A DNA stretch of 64,000 nt from Comamonadaceae bacterium OS-4 (GTDB taxonomy: Bacteria > Pseudomonadota > Gammaproteobacteria > Burkholderiales > Burkholderiaceae_C), in the NCBI GenBank assembly GCA_027924025.1, contig AP026970.1, forward strand, positions 62,001 through 126,000, given 5' to 3'. The stretch's first letter is position 1; every line of letters starts with the position of its first letter. Shown here one piece after another: positions 39,659 to 48,778 of this stretch. A program made the translations under genes and the position numbers. A model generated the notes under the pieces. That model did no database searches. It had not been told where the DNA came from and saw only the letters and a program-made list of their open reading frames with translations.

Positions 39659-42454
39659 GTGCCCCTTTTTTGTCGATTTCAAGCCGCTTTTTCTTCCCGT
39701 ATCCGGGGCCCACTGGCGGTTGTGGCGCTCGCCTCACTCGCTGCTTGCGGTGGCGGCGGGAGTGGTTCGGGTGATAGCGCCAGTGGTGGCGCATCTAACA
39801 CGGCGGCCACGGTTCCGGCCCCCGCTGCCGACACCACCGTAGCCCGGGCGCTGGCCAGCGGAGACGCCGCCGGCCTGAGCGACGCCAAGCTGGTGGCTCA
39901 GCATGCCCAGTACGCCCAGCAGCAAATCAGCTTGACGCAGGTAGCGCGCATCAGCAGCCTGTACCAGGGGGTGAGCACTGAATACGACCCGAGCCCGTGG
40001 AGCTATTGGGTGCAGCCGCGCAACACCGCCACGGCACAGCCCCTGATCGTGGGGGACCAGGGCAATGCCTTGGCCAGCCTGAGTGTGGCGGGTGGTGGCC
40101 GTAGCGCAGGTTTTGGTGTGCAGCTGCTCTCCAAGTTCAATGCCAATGAGTTGGTCGCCTACCGGCCCGCCTTCAAGCGCCTTCTGGCCTGGCTGGTGCG
40201 TGGTGATGCTGCCGGCACCTTGCCCGCCACGCTGAATGTGGCCTTTGCGGGCATCAACGCGAGCAGCAGTGCGGCTGGCATGGTCAAGGCCGGAGTGCCG
40301 GTTACCACCATCGCCTGTGACTTCCTTGCCACCCCCGCCTGCGCCACCAATGCGCATTTGTTGGTGGTGGGCGGAGATCTGGCTGCCAGTGCCAGTCTGG
40401 AGCCCAGCATCCGAGCGCTGGTGGCGGCCGGGCGGCCGGTGCTGTATGTGCACACCAAAAGCAACTGGACCAGCGACTCGGCCATCCAGGTGCTGGCCGG
40501 CATGGGGCTGCAGTTCGGGCCCTACGGCGGCAACTACTGGGCCAGCGACAAGGTGGCCGCCGGCCGCAGCGAAGCGAGCAACCGCACGCTTTCCGACCAA
40601 TTCGCCCAAACCACGGCCCTGCTGAACCTGCTGGCTTCCGACAGTTTCAGCATGCCCTACGACTGGTCGCCTTGTACCGTTTCTGCCGGCAAGACCGACT
40701 GTTCGGGCGTGGCCAGCCTGCAGTCCAACTTGCTGTCACCGGTGGACGCCTTGCGCAGCCAAATCGACACCTTCAACCGGGCCGGCCAAAACCTGTTCGC
40801 CACGGACAACACCGACGTGCTGCGGTACCTGGTGCTCTGGGCCGATGTGGTGCGCCGCCAGATGCGCTACCCCATGGACAAAACCACCCAGCCAGCCGCC
40901 TTCCAGAAGGCCCTGATTGCAGATGCGCTGGTCAGCTATGTCCGCCCTGTCGCGGTGGCGCAGGCGGATCTGGGTTCTTTTGCCAGTGCACTGACCAGCG
41001 GCATGGCGGTGAGCAGCACCGACGAGACACTGGAGGTGACCTTGCCCTCGGCCAGCGGTTTTACCGCGATCGGCCGCCTCGCGGCCCCGGGCAAGCCGGT
41101 TACCGTAGAAGTGCTCGATGCTGGCGCCGCCACGGTGGCGCTGCGCCTGAACACCCAGCGCACCGGGTCTACCCGCCTGTGGGACCCGAACCGTTACAAC
41201 CGACCACGTTTCCTGGCCAGCCCGGACCTGGCGCTCACCACCGGCCAGACGGTGCAAGTCAACAGCCCGTATGGCGGCACCTTGCAACTGGTGTTCAGCA
41301 GTGCGACCCCGGCACAAACCGTGCGCCTGCGGCTGCGGGGGGTGGCCCGCCATCCGTTTCTGGACCAATCAGCAGGTGCGGGCGATCAGCCGGCGTTTGT
41401 GAATGCCCTGAATGCCACCCAGCACGAATGGGCCGAGATCAAGCTGGCGGGTATCGAGATCCATTCCCGCGCGGACAAAATGCGAGCAGTCATCAACACG
41501 GACTTTGGCGGTGATGTGGACCGCTTTTTGTCCGAGGTGAAAACCCTCTTTTTTGAAGACCTCTACCAACTGGCCGGCTTTGCGGTGCCGGGCAAGACCC
41601 TCACCGCCCATGTGCAGGCCATGTGCACCCAACTCAGCTGGAACTGCACCGATGCCGCGCTCCATCGCATGCCGGCTACCCAGCACATCAATGTGGACAA
41701 CTACGCCCAATGCGGAAGCGGTTGCTCTGGCAACCCCTATGACCAGGACTGGGGCCTCAACCCCCGTGGTTGGGGCGAAAGCCACGAGGTCGGGCACAAC
41801 CTGCAAAAGGGCATGCACAAGGTGTACGACGACCGCAGTACCGAGGTGTCCAACAACCTGTTTCCCTTGCGCAAGGGCTGGCGCATGCGACTGGAGTTGG
41901 GTGACAACCGCTCGAACGACCGGGTCAGCTACCGCTCGGCGTTCAATATGGTGATGGCCGCCAGAGCAGAGGCCGACCCTGTCGAAGGGGCTTATCAGCG
42001 CATCTGGGGCAATGCCGCCTACGCTGTGCAAAACGGCGAGCGCATGGCCTTTTACATGCAGTGGGTCCATTACTGGGCGCAACGGCAGGCCCATATCCCG
42101 ACCGGCTGGGATATCGTGACCTTGCTCTATTTGCACCAGCGCCAGTTTGACGCCGTGGCCGCTGCCGATTGGGCTGCGAACCGCAGCGTGCTGGGCTACA
42201 GCACCTATGCCACCAAGCCCAGCCCGACCGGCAATGACAACCTGTTGATCACCCTGTCCTGGATCACCGGGCGGGACCACCGTGCCACCTTTGACCTGTG
42301 GGGTGTGCGTTACTCGGCGCAGGCGGCGGCCCAAGTGGCGGCATTCGGTTTTGCTGCGGAGCCGGCGCTGATGTATGTCAACACCTCCACCAACGACCAC
42401 AGCACGGTGCGCAAAGTCGACATGTCGGCCGCGAGCCCCGCATGGCCTTTCTGA
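39659..42454 (+). CDS. ImpA-family zinc metalloprotease, predicted lipoprotein
   Basis: 931 residues. The signal sequence ends in a lipobox LAAC followed by GGGGSGSG, predicting an outer-membrane lipoprotein. A large N-terminal region (about 80-560) resembles the ImpA N-terminal domain; the catalytic part contains SHEVGHNLQKG with the zinc motif His709-Glu-Val-Gly-His713 and a downstream Glu. Related M60/M88 enzymes such as Pseudomonas ImpA cleave O-glycosylated mucin-like proteins. Start is GTG at 39659, the only start before the signal. Several Cys pairs suggest disulphides. Alone in its transcription unit. Confidence 0.88.
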   Translation: MPLFCRFQAAFSSRIRGPLAVVALASLAACGGGGSGSGDSASGGASNTAATVPAPAADTTVARALASGDAAGLSDAKLVAQHAQYAQQQISLTQVARISSLYQGVSTEYDPSPWSYWVQPRNTATAQPLIVGDQGNALASLSVAGGGRSAGFGVQLLSKFNANELVAYRPAFKRLLAWLVRGDAAGTLPATLNVAFAGINASSSAAGMVKAGVPVTTIACDFLATPACATNAHLLVVGGDLAASASLEPSIRALVAAGRPVLYVHTKSNWTSDSAIQVLAGMGLQFGPYGGNYWASDKVAAGRSEASNRTLSDQFAQTTALLNLLASDSFSMPYDWSPCTVSAGKTDCSGVASLQSNLLSPVDALRSQIDTFNRAGQNLFATDNTDVLRYLVLWADVVRRQMRYPMDKTTQPAAFQKALIADALVSYVRPVAVAQADLGSFASALTSGMAVSSTDETLEVTLPSASGFTAIGRLAAPGKPVTVEVLDAGAATVALRLNTQRTGSTRLWDPNRYNRPRFLASPDLALTTGQTVQVNSPYGGTLQLVFSSATPAQTVRLRLRGVARHPFLDQSAGAGDQPAFVNALNATQHEWAEIKLAGIEIHSRADKMRAVINTDFGGDVDRFLSEVKTLFFEDLYQLAGFAVPGKTLTAHVQAMCTQLSWNCTDAALHRMPATQHINVDNYAQCGSGCSGNPYDQDWGLNPRGWGESHEVGHNLQKGMHKVYDDRSTEVSNNLFPLRKGWRMRLELGDNRSNDRVSYRSAFNMVMAARAEADPVEGAYQRIWGNAAYAVQNGERMAFYMQWVHYWAQRQAHIPTGWDIVTLLYLHQRQFDAVAAADWAANRSVLGYSTYATKPSPTGNDNLLITLSWITGRDHRATFDLWGVRYSAQAAAQVAAFGFAAEPALMYVNTSTNDHSTVRKVDMSAASPAWPF

Positions 42455-42470
42455 TGACATGCCCTGGAGG

Positions 42471-42517
42471 CTTCTAGCCCTTATCAAGTCTGCGCATGAC
42501 GCTATGTTTTTAGGAGC
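42471..42517 (+). repeat. dispersed 3'-end repeat, copy 8
   Basis: CTTCTAGCCCTTATC, TCTGCGCATGACGCTATG and TTTTTAGGAGC. It lies between two convergent genes; the GIDE-domain gene takes its TAG stop (42504-42502) from it. Confidence 0.6.
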
Positions 42518-43413
42518 AATTTGAGTGCCACATAGGCGGCGCCCAGGCACACACTCAGGTGCAGCGCGCTCCACAGCAGATAGCGCCGGCGCAGGGCCTG
42601 CGGCGAAAGGGGGGAGAGCAAAAACAAGCGCCCATCCTGCGGGGCGCGCAGCATGTGCACACCGGGTTGGGCCCGGATGTTGCGGTGTTCATGCTCTACC
42701 GTGCGCACCGCCAAACGGCGGGCCAGCTCCCACTCCTGGAGGTCAATCTCCCCGTCGCGGTTCAGGTCGAAGCGCCGGTGCAGATCGGCGGGGTTTTGTT
42801 TCCAGGCGGTGAGCAAGGCGTTCACGTCTTCGCGCAAGCTCAAAGCAGAGTGGGCACCACCGATGGTGATGAACTCGCCCAGTGCATACAAGGTGCGGCC
42901 CCCGTGCAAAAGTTCTTCGACATGCTTGTGCTCGTTGGCATAGCGGGTCACGACCTCCACTCCCATGACCTCGGCATGGTCGGGGTCGATGGTGCAACTG
43001 CCACTGCCGTCCAGCAGGTCAAAGGTGGCGCTGCTCACGCCGCTGTCCACTTCGCGCCACTCGTCTTCGCTGTTGTCGCGCTCGTAGGTCCGGTAGCGGT
43101 ACCAGATGCAGGCGCTGTGGGTGAGCGGGCTGTAAATCAGGTCGGTGGTGCTGGTGCGGCCTTGCAGCTCTACATAGCCCTGCGCAGCCGAGGCAATGCG
43201 CGAGGTTGCGATATTGGCAATCGCCCGGGCACGACGCAGGGAGGCTCCCCAGGCCAGCAGCCCGATAGCGCTGGCAGCCCCGACGCACCAGAGCTGCACG
43301 CGCCCCGGCCCGAGGTGAAAGGCCGCCCCAGCCGCCCCAAAGTAGCCTGCTGCCAGCAGACGATCCAGGCTCTGGCTGCGCACCCAGCGCAGGCCGGTGA
43401 GTCCCCAGTCCAC
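42502..43413 (-). CDS. GIDE-domain membrane protein with an EF-hand
   Basis: 303 residues, GTG start, 11 bases after lemA. N-terminal hydrophobic segments (about 20-57), a GIDE domain (about 75-205: GYVELQGRTST, SPLTHSACIWYRYRTYER, FDLLDGSGSCTIDP, GEFITIGG), a canonical EF-hand loop at 216-227 (DLNRDGEIDLQE) and a C-terminal helix (279-300). GIDE is the domain of the mitochondrial ligase MULAN/MUL1 without its RING finger here. Pairing with lemA is common in bacteria. Predicted to respond to calcium at the envelope, which is inference. Confidence 0.82.
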   Translation of the reverse strand: MDWGLTGLRWVRSQSLDRLLAAGYFGAAGAAFHLGPGRVQLWCVGAASAIGLLAWGASLRRARAIANIATSRIASAAQGYVELQGRTSTTDLIYSPLTHSACIWYRYRTYERDNSEDEWREVDSGVSSATFDLLDGSGSCTIDPDHAEVMGVEVVTRYANEHKHVEELLHGGRTLYALGEFITIGGAHSALSLREDVNALLTAWKQNPADLHRRFDLNRDGEIDLQEWELARRLAVRTVEHEHRNIRAQPGVHMLRAPQDGRLFLLSPLSPQALRRRYLLWSALHLSVCLGAAYVALKLLLKT

Positions 43414-43424
43414 GCCGCCCCCGC

Positions 43425-43991
43425 TCAGGCTTTGAATCGGGCGCTGACGTCCACGTCAGTGAGTTCTTCGGCGGTGAACTTGAGCAGTTCAAACGCCTTG
43501 AAGTTGAAAAGTCGCGCCACCAGCACACCGGGAAACTGCTCGATGCGCACGTTGTTGATATTGACCGACTCGTTGTAAAACTCGCGCCGGTCGGCGATGC
43601 TGTTTTCCAGGCTGCTGATGCGCGCTTGCAGCTGCACAAACTGCTCATTAGCTTTCAGGTCGGGGTAGCTTTCGGCTAATGCAAACAACTGGCCCAGGCC
43701 GCTGCGCAGCCCGGTCTCGGCCCTACCCACGGCGGCCACGTCTTGCGACTCACGCGCATTCGACACCTTGGCCCGGGCTGCAATCACCTTCTCCAGGGTG
43801 GCTTGCTCGTGCTGCATGTATTGCTTGCAGGTGTCGATCAGCTTGGGCAACTCATCATGGCGCTGTTTGAGCAGCACATCGATGTTGGCCCATGCTTTGG
43901 ACACCGCATTTTTGACCTCCACCAGGCCGTTGTAGAGGCTGATCAAGTAAAACACCGCGACCGCCAAAACCACCCAAAACATCACGCCCAT
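43425..43991 (-). CDS. LemA-family protein
   Basis: 188 residues from the ATG at 43991, which has AAGGAG at seven bases; an ATG 21 bases upstream lacks one. A short N-terminal membrane anchor (residues 2-19) is followed by YNGLVEVKNAVSKAWANIDVLLKQRHDELPKLI, the LemA hallmark (read in part), an alpha-helical bundle, and AESYPDLKANEQFVQLQ and NESVNINNVRIEQFP. Topology puts the bundle in the periplasm or cytoplasm depending on species. Function unclear. Operon with the GIDE-domain gene. Confidence 0.93.
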   Translation of the reverse strand: MGVMFWVVLAVAVFYLISLYNGLVEVKNAVSKAWANIDVLLKQRHDELPKLIDTCKQYMQHEQATLEKVIAARAKVSNARESQDVAAVGRAETGLRSGLGQLFALAESYPDLKANEQFVQLQARISSLENSIADRREFYNESVNINNVRIEQFPGVLVARLFNFKAFELLKFTAEELTDVDVSARFKA

Positions 43992-44020
43992 TGCCAACTC
44001 CTTGTCGTACATTGATGAAT

Positions 44021-44074
44021 AAATGCCCCGCTAGCGCTCATGCAACATGCGCAGTCAGCTATCTAATTTATAGC
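44021..44074 (+). repeat. dispersed 3'-end repeat, copy 9
   Basis: CCCCGCTAGCGCTCATGCA, ACATGCGCAGTCAGCTATC and TAATTTATAGC. The stop codon (44070-44068) of the FAD-linked dehydrogenase gene lies inside it. Confidence 0.75.
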
Positions 44075-45492
44075 GCAAAAATTTTGCCGGGATTCAGGAT
44101 GTTGTGCGGATCCAGCGCGCGCTTGATGGTGCGCATCATCTCAACCGCGCCATAGCCGGTTTCTTCGACCAAAAAGCCTTGCTTGTGCAGGCCCACACCG
44201 TGCTCGCCGGTGCAGGTGCCGCCCAGTTTGAGCGCACGTGCCACCAGCTGGTGGTTGAGCTGCTCGGCCAGCTCACGCTCGGCTGGAATCGCGGGGTCAA
44301 TCAGGTAGCCCATGTGGAAGTTGCCGTCACCCACGTGGCCGACCAGGAAGAAGGGCAGGCCCGCCTCTTGCGCCTCGGTCACGCTGTCCAGCAGCGCGTC
44401 CGCCAGGCTGGAGATGGGCACGCAGGTGTCGGTGGTGATGGCTTTGCAGCCCGGGCGGGACTGGATGCCGGCAAAGTAAGCGTTGTGCCGTGCCGTCCAC
44501 AAGCGGGTGCGCTCTTCAGGCGTTTCGGCCCACTCGAACGCCGCGCCACCGAACTCGGCGGCAATGTCCTGCACGGTCTGCACTTGTTCTTTCACGCCTT
44601 CGGGCGAGCCGTGGAACTCCATCAGCAGCATGGCGCCTTCGCGCAGGGTGAGCTTGGAGTGTGCGTTGACCATGCGGATGGTGTTTTCGTCCAGCAGCTC
44701 ACACCGCGCAATCGGCACGCCGAGCTGAATGAGCTGGATGGTGGTGTTGACCGCGTCGGCCAGGCTGTTGAATGAGCAGGTGGCTGCCATCACTGCCTCG
44801 GGCAGCGGGTAGAGCTTGACGGTGACTTCGGTGATCACGCCCAGGGTGCCTTCGCTGCCCACCATCAGGCGGGTCAGGTCGTAGCCGGCGCTGCTCTTCT
44901 TGGCGCGGGTGCCTGTGCGGATGACTTCGCCGCTCGCGGTCACCACTTCCAGGGCCAGCACGTTTTCGCGCATGGTGCCGTAGCGCACCGCGTTGGTTCC
45001 GCTGGCACGGGTGGCGCTCATGCCGCCAATGGTGGCGTCCGCGCCGGGGTCGATGGGGAAGAAAAGGCCGGTGGATTTGATCTCGTCATTGAGCTGCTTG
45101 CGGGTCACGCCGGGCTGTACGGTGACGGTCAGGTCTTCGGCGTTGATGGAGAGCACCTTGTTCATGCGGCTCACATCCAGGCTGATGCCACCTTGCACCG
45201 CCAGCAAGTGGCCTTCCAGTGAGGAGCCGACGCCGAAGGGAATCACCGGCACCAGGTATTGCGCGGCCAGTCGGACCGCATCGCTCACATCCTGCGTGCT
45301 TTGCGCGAACACCACCGCCGAGGGTGGCGGCAGGTCAAAGGCCGACTCATCGCGCCCGTGCTGCTCGCGCACCACCAGCGCGGTGGAGAGCTGATCGCCG
45401 AAGCGGGCCTTGAGGGCGTCCAGCAATGCAGTGGGCACCTCACGCAGGTTCACTTGGGGCAACAGGTGGTTCAGGGCGGTGGGGGCGTTCAT
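44068..45492 (-). CDS. FAD-linked D-lactate/2-hydroxyacid dehydrogenase (GlcD/DLD family)
   Basis: 474 residues; ATG 45492 has AAGGAG seven bases upstream. N-terminal PCMH-type FAD domain: VPVIPFGVGSSLEGH, QPGVTRKQLNDEI, FPIDPGADATIGGM, and NVLALEVVTASGEV; the C-terminal FAD-oxidase domain has HVGDGNFHMGYL and GGTCTGEHGVGLHKQGFL, with active-site histidines. Family members oxidise D-lactate, glycolate or D-2-hydroxyglutarate and pass electrons to cytochrome c or quinone. No glcE or glcF adjacent, so a D-lactate dehydrogenase (cytochrome) type is more likely than glycolate oxidase. Confidence 0.92.
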   Translation of the reverse strand: MNAPTALNHLLPQVNLREVPTALLDALKARFGDQLSTALVVREQHGRDESAFDLPPPSAVVFAQSTQDVSDAVRLAAQYLVPVIPFGVGSSLEGHLLAVQGGISLDVSRMNKVLSINAEDLTVTVQPGVTRKQLNDEIKSTGLFFPIDPGADATIGGMSATRASGTNAVRYGTMRENVLALEVVTASGEVIRTGTRAKKSSAGYDLTRLMVGSEGTLGVITEVTVKLYPLPEAVMAATCSFNSLADAVNTTIQLIQLGVPIARCELLDENTIRMVNAHSKLTLREGAMLLMEFHGSPEGVKEQVQTVQDIAAEFGGAAFEWAETPEERTRLWTARHNAYFAGIQSRPGCKAITTDTCVPISSLADALLDSVTEAQEAGLPFFLVGHVGDGNFHMGYLIDPAIPAERELAEQLNHQLVARALKLGGTCTGEHGVGLHKQGFLVEETGYGAVEMMRTIKRALDPHNILNPGKIFAL

Positions 45493-45544
45493 GACTATCT
45501 CCTTGTTCTCGCCATTGTAGGAATCTGCCTGCCACAATGTGTGC

Positions 45545-46129
45545 ATGGCAAACCGACTCACACAAATCGCCACCCGCACAGGGGACAACGGCACCACGGG
45601 GCTGGGCGACAACACCCGTGTTTCTAAAAACAGCCTGCGGGTGCACGCCATGGGCGATGTGGACGAGCTCAACAGCCACCTCGGTGTGCTGCTGTGCGAA
45701 GACATGCCGCCCGCGGTGCGCAGCCTGTTGGTCGAAATCCAGCACCAGCTTTTCAATTTGGGCGGAGAGTTGTCGATCCCCGGGTTTGAATTGCTCAAGC
45801 ACGAAGCGGTGTTGGCCTTGGACGAGGCGCTGGCCGACCACAACGCCGCGTTGCCGCGTCTGGAGGAGTTCATTCTTCCGGCCGGCACCCGCGCTGCGTC
45901 GCTGGCCCATGTCTGCCGCACCGTGGCCCGCCGGGCCGAGCGCGCGGTGGTGGCGCTGGGCAACGAAGAGGCCTTGAAAGACACGCCGCGCCAGTACCTC
46001 AACCGCCTCTCGGATCTGATGTTTGTTCTCTCGCGCGTGCTCAACCGCTACCGAACCGATGGCACGGTGGGGGACGATGTGTACTGGAAGAGCGAGCGCA
46101 TGGCCAAGAGCGGCAGCGAGTCTGCCTGA
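45545..46129 (+). CDS. ATP:cob(I)alamin adenosyltransferase, PduO type
   Basis: 194 residues, all-helical trimeric family. Conserved ATP-binding N-terminus IATRTGDNGTTGLGD, GDVDELNSHLG in the second region, and C-terminal RTVARRAERAV and YLNRLSDLMFVLSRVLNR. Adenosylates cob(I)alamin to coenzyme B12. ATG 45545 is chosen; an ATG two codons earlier is also in frame. No cobalamin riboswitch is visible in the 52 bases shared divergently with the dehydrogenase gene. Confidence 0.94.
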   Translation: MANRLTQIATRTGDNGTTGLGDNTRVSKNSLRVHAMGDVDELNSHLGVLLCEDMPPAVRSLLVEIQHQLFNLGGELSIPGFELLKHEAVLALDEALADHNAALPRLEEFILPAGTRAASLAHVCRTVARRAERAVVALGNEEALKDTPRQYLNRLSDLMFVLSRVLNRYRTDGTVGDDVYWKSERMAKSGSESA

Positions 46130-46136
46130 GCATCAC

Positions 46137-46898
46137 TCACTCTGCAGAGAGTGTGAAGTTGCGTATGCCAGTGCTGTGCTCTGCCGCAGGCCGGCTGGCG
46201 CTGGCCGGTACGAGGTAGCTCATGCGCACCGCCATCGGGAAGATGTTCGGCAGTGAGGTGCCCTCAATCACTTCGGCACGGCTCAACTCCCACTGGAAAT
46301 TTTCGGGGCGGTTGAGTGCAACGGTTTCCTCGCGCAACACCTTACCGTCACGCACTTTCACGAGCTGCAGCTGATAGTTGCCCACGCGCTGGCCCTCGGT
46401 GTGGACTGCCACTCGCCAACGCCCTCCCGGCAGGACTTGCACCTGCAGATCGCTGATTTTGAAAGCGCCCTCTACCGAGGTCTTGAAAGCCGCCACGTCC
46501 TCAGCGCTTTGTTTTTCGCGCGCCTGGTAAGCTGCCGCCACTACTGCGCAGGCTTTGGGCGAGTGGTTGGAGCCATTCCCCAGCAGCGAGCGCCGCTCGA
46601 CCACCTTGGCACACAGCTCTGCACGCCCGGTACGGCGCACCAGCTCCATGTAGCACGCTGAGCGGTAAAAGTAGGTCTTGCCACCGATTCCGAGCGAGCC
46701 CCAGCCACCGTCTGTCAAGCCACTGATGTACCGCGTGGGCGACATGGCGTCGCACACTGCTTCCAGCTGAGCGGGGGTGTAGCTGTCGTAATGGTTGGCG
46801 GGGTCATCGCCGCCTGTTTGGGCCTGAGCGGCTTGACTCCCCAAAAGCAGAGCGCAGAGACATGCGTGGCTTGCAGCAAGCGCGGTGCGGCGGGTCAT
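46137..46898 (-). CDS. hypothetical exported protein
   Basis: 253 residues with a signal peptide (RRTALAASHACLCALLLGSQAAQA, cleavage near residue 27). The mature part has a Cys-containing helical first half (LEAVCDAMSP, YFYRSACYMELVRRTGRAELCAKV, ACAVVAAAY), reminiscent of small alpha repeat proteins, and a beta-rich second half. Unknown family. It converges on the adenosyltransferase gene with seven bases between stop codons. Upstream in-frame starts extend past the signal and are less likely. Confidence 0.6.
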   Translation of the reverse strand: MTRRTALAASHACLCALLLGSQAAQAQTGGDDPANHYDSYTPAQLEAVCDAMSPTRYISGLTDGGWGSLGIGGKTYFYRSACYMELVRRTGRAELCAKVVERRSLLGNGSNHSPKACAVVAAAYQAREKQSAEDVAAFKTSVEGAFKISDLQVQVLPGGRWRVAVHTEGQRVGNYQLQLVKVRDGKVLREETVALNRPENFQWELSRAEVIEGTSLPNIFPMAVRMSYLVPASASRPAAEHSTGIRNFTLSAE

Positions 46899-47033
46899 GG
46901 GGTGTGCCGGAATCACAAAGTTGCCTCGTAGTTTGGCGGGCAGTATGGCGTGCGCAGGGCGGTTGCACAAGGCCGGCGCTGGCTTGGTAGTTCCCCTAGC
47001 GCGCGGGCCTCACTTGTGCGTTAGCGTGTACAC

Positions 47034-48182
47034 ATGATTGACCTTCACACGCCTACGTTGCTACTGGTCATTCTGGTGGTGAGTTTTACCTTGAGTGCCA
47101 CGCTGGCTTCTGTGGCCCGCCGCTTCAAGCGCGACGGCATGATGTATTGGGCTTGGGGTTTTGTGCTGCACACCCTGACCTATGTGCTGTTTGTGTTGCG
47201 CGGGCATATCAGCGATCTGGTCTCGGTGGTGCTGGCCAACACCTTGCTGGCGATCAGCTTCGCCTTGATTTCAGAGGGGGTGCAGCAGTTCTTGCAGGTC
47301 CGTTGGTCACGCTGGCTGGTGTGGGCTCCGGTGCCTCTGGTGGCGGTACTGTTCTTTGTGCTGTTGGGCCATGCCCATACCCGCATCATCCTCTCCGGTG
47401 TGATCATTGCCTGGCAATGTGCGCTGATTGCCTGGCAGTTGGGCTCGCAGCCTGACAAGATGGCCGGCCGGGGAGTTTATTTTGTGATCGGCAGTTTTCT
47501 GGCGATCAGCGCGGCTTTTGTTCTGCGCACCGTGGGCGCCCTGTCTGGTGAGGCGGCCATCGGATCCATCAATACGTCCAATCCCGTGCAAAGCGCTACT
47601 TTCTTGTTCGTATCGGTCGCGTTGATGATGGTTTGCCAGGGGCTGGTGCTCATGACCAACGAACGTGCGGACGAACGCAATCGCGTATTGGCCATGCAGG
47701 ATGAGCTCACGGGCCTGAGTAACCGCCGATTCATCATGGAGGCGTTGGCCCTCTTGCTGGCGCAGGCCCGACGGAGCGGAAAGCCGGTTTCTATTCTGAT
47801 GCTGGATGTGGACCATTTCAAATCCATCAACGACACCTATGGCCACCTGACCGGGGACCGGGTCCTGTGCCATCTGGCTGCCGGTTTGCGTAACAGGCTG
47901 CGTGACCAGGACATGGCCGGCCGGTGGGGCGGGGAAGAGTTCTTGGTGGTGCTGCCCGATACCGATGCAGTCGGTGCACTAGCCCTCGCGGATCATTTGC
48001 GTGCGGATGTCGAAAACGCCCGATGGAGTACACAGGATGGCCGCAGTATTTTGCTGACGGTGAGTATTGGCGTGCACACCTGTGAAAGCGCCCCCGAGGT
48101 GTTGGACACCGTCATCAGCGCTGCTGACGAGGCGCTCTATCGTGCCAAGCAGGCCGGCCGTAACCGGGTGGAGCAGGGCTGA
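47034..48182 (+). CDS. membrane-bound diguanylate cyclase (GGDEF)
   Basis: 382 residues: six or seven transmembrane helices in the first 205 residues, with no recognised named sensor, then a GGDEF domain (about 220-380). The active site reads GGEEF and an inhibitory RxxD site (RDQD) lies five residues before it. DELTGLSNRRF and DVDHFKSINDTYGH are intact, so it should make c-di-GMP. The ligand sensed by the membrane part is unknown. Could supply the signal read by the degenerate HD-GYP protein 8 kb away. Confidence 0.93.
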   Translation: MIDLHTPTLLLVILVVSFTLSATLASVARRFKRDGMMYWAWGFVLHTLTYVLFVLRGHISDLVSVVLANTLLAISFALISEGVQQFLQVRWSRWLVWAPVPLVAVLFFVLLGHAHTRIILSGVIIAWQCALIAWQLGSQPDKMAGRGVYFVIGSFLAISAAFVLRTVGALSGEAAIGSINTSNPVQSATFLFVSVALMMVCQGLVLMTNERADERNRVLAMQDELTGLSNRRFIMEALALLLAQARRSGKPVSILMLDVDHFKSINDTYGHLTGDRVLCHLAAGLRNRLRDQDMAGRWGGEEFLVVLPDTDAVGALALADHLRADVENARWSTQDGRSILLTVSIGVHTCESAPEVLDTVISAADEALYRAKQAGRNRVEQG

Positions 48183-48192
48183 AAGCGCGCCT

Positions 48193-48615
48193 TTAGCGGG
48201 GCGCCAAGATGGCCATGGTGATGCGCGAGACGCAGGTCAATTCGCCGGCGTCGTTGTGCATGTCGATCTGCCACACGTGGGTGGTGCGACCCCGGTGCAC
48301 CGGCCGGGCAACGCCGGTCACCCAACCGGATTTGACGCCTTTGAGGTGGTTGGCATTGATATCCAGGCCCACGGCGTTGTAGCCCTCAGGAACCGAAAAG
48401 CCCGCACCACAAGAGCCAAGCGTTTCAGCCAGCACGACCGACACGCCGCCGTGCAACAGGCCATAGGGTTGATGGGTGCGGTGGTCAACGGGTACCCGGC
48501 CCGTCAGATAGTCGTCACCGACTTCGGTGAACTCGATACCGAGTTGTTCGACCGCGGTGTGTTTGCTGATGTGGGTAAGGATCTCCACAGAGACCGGTTT
48601 CTGCCAAATGCGCAT
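48193..48615 (-). CDS. hotdog-fold acyl-CoA thioesterase (PaaI/MenI-like)
   Basis: 140 residues in the single hotdog fold: THISKHTAVEQLGIEF, the catalytic-region HRTHQPYGLLHGGVSVVLAE with acid ETLG (Glu in LAETLGS) and Asn/His in LDINANHLKGVKSG, then VHRGRTTHVWQIDM. It hydrolyses aryl- or hydroxyaryl-CoA thioesters, in menaquinone or phenylacetate metabolism. Convergent with the diguanylate cyclase gene. Confidence 0.9.
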   Translation of the reverse strand: MRIWQKPVSVEILTHISKHTAVEQLGIEFTEVGDDYLTGRVPVDHRTHQPYGLLHGGVSVVLAETLGSCGAGFSVPEGYNAVGLDINANHLKGVKSGWVTGVARPVHRGRTTHVWQIDMHNDAGELTCVSRITMAILAPR

Positions 48616-48718
48616 GGGAGGGAGCTAAGGTAAAGGACGTGTTCGCAATATAGCGATTGCCGCATGCGCCCGCTGTCGCATGGGTAGTGAGCTTGCACCA
48701 TGCCCCCTCAGACAGGCG

Positions 48719-48746
48719 CAAAAAAGGCCATCCGAAGATGGCCTTT
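48719..48746 (-). terminator. Rho-independent terminator with UUCG loop
   Basis: On the minus strand AAAGGCCATC-TTCG-GATGGCCTTT gives a perfect 10-bp stem closed by a UUCG tetraloop and continues into a run of six T. It terminates the Ala/Lys-rich protein gene and lies upstream of the thioesterase gene. Confidence 0.88.
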
Positions 48747-48778
48747 GTGCAGTGGCGCAATGGGCCCTTTGCAGCAGC

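Noticed and set aside
41369..42574. Open frame antisense to the 3' half of the metalloprotease gene
   Set aside because: Translation shows no recognisable domain and crosses the convergent gene end and a dispersed repeat.
45493..45544. Cobalamin riboswitch for the adenosyltransferase gene
   Set aside because: The gap is only 52 bases, too short for the B12 aptamer, and shows no B12-box.
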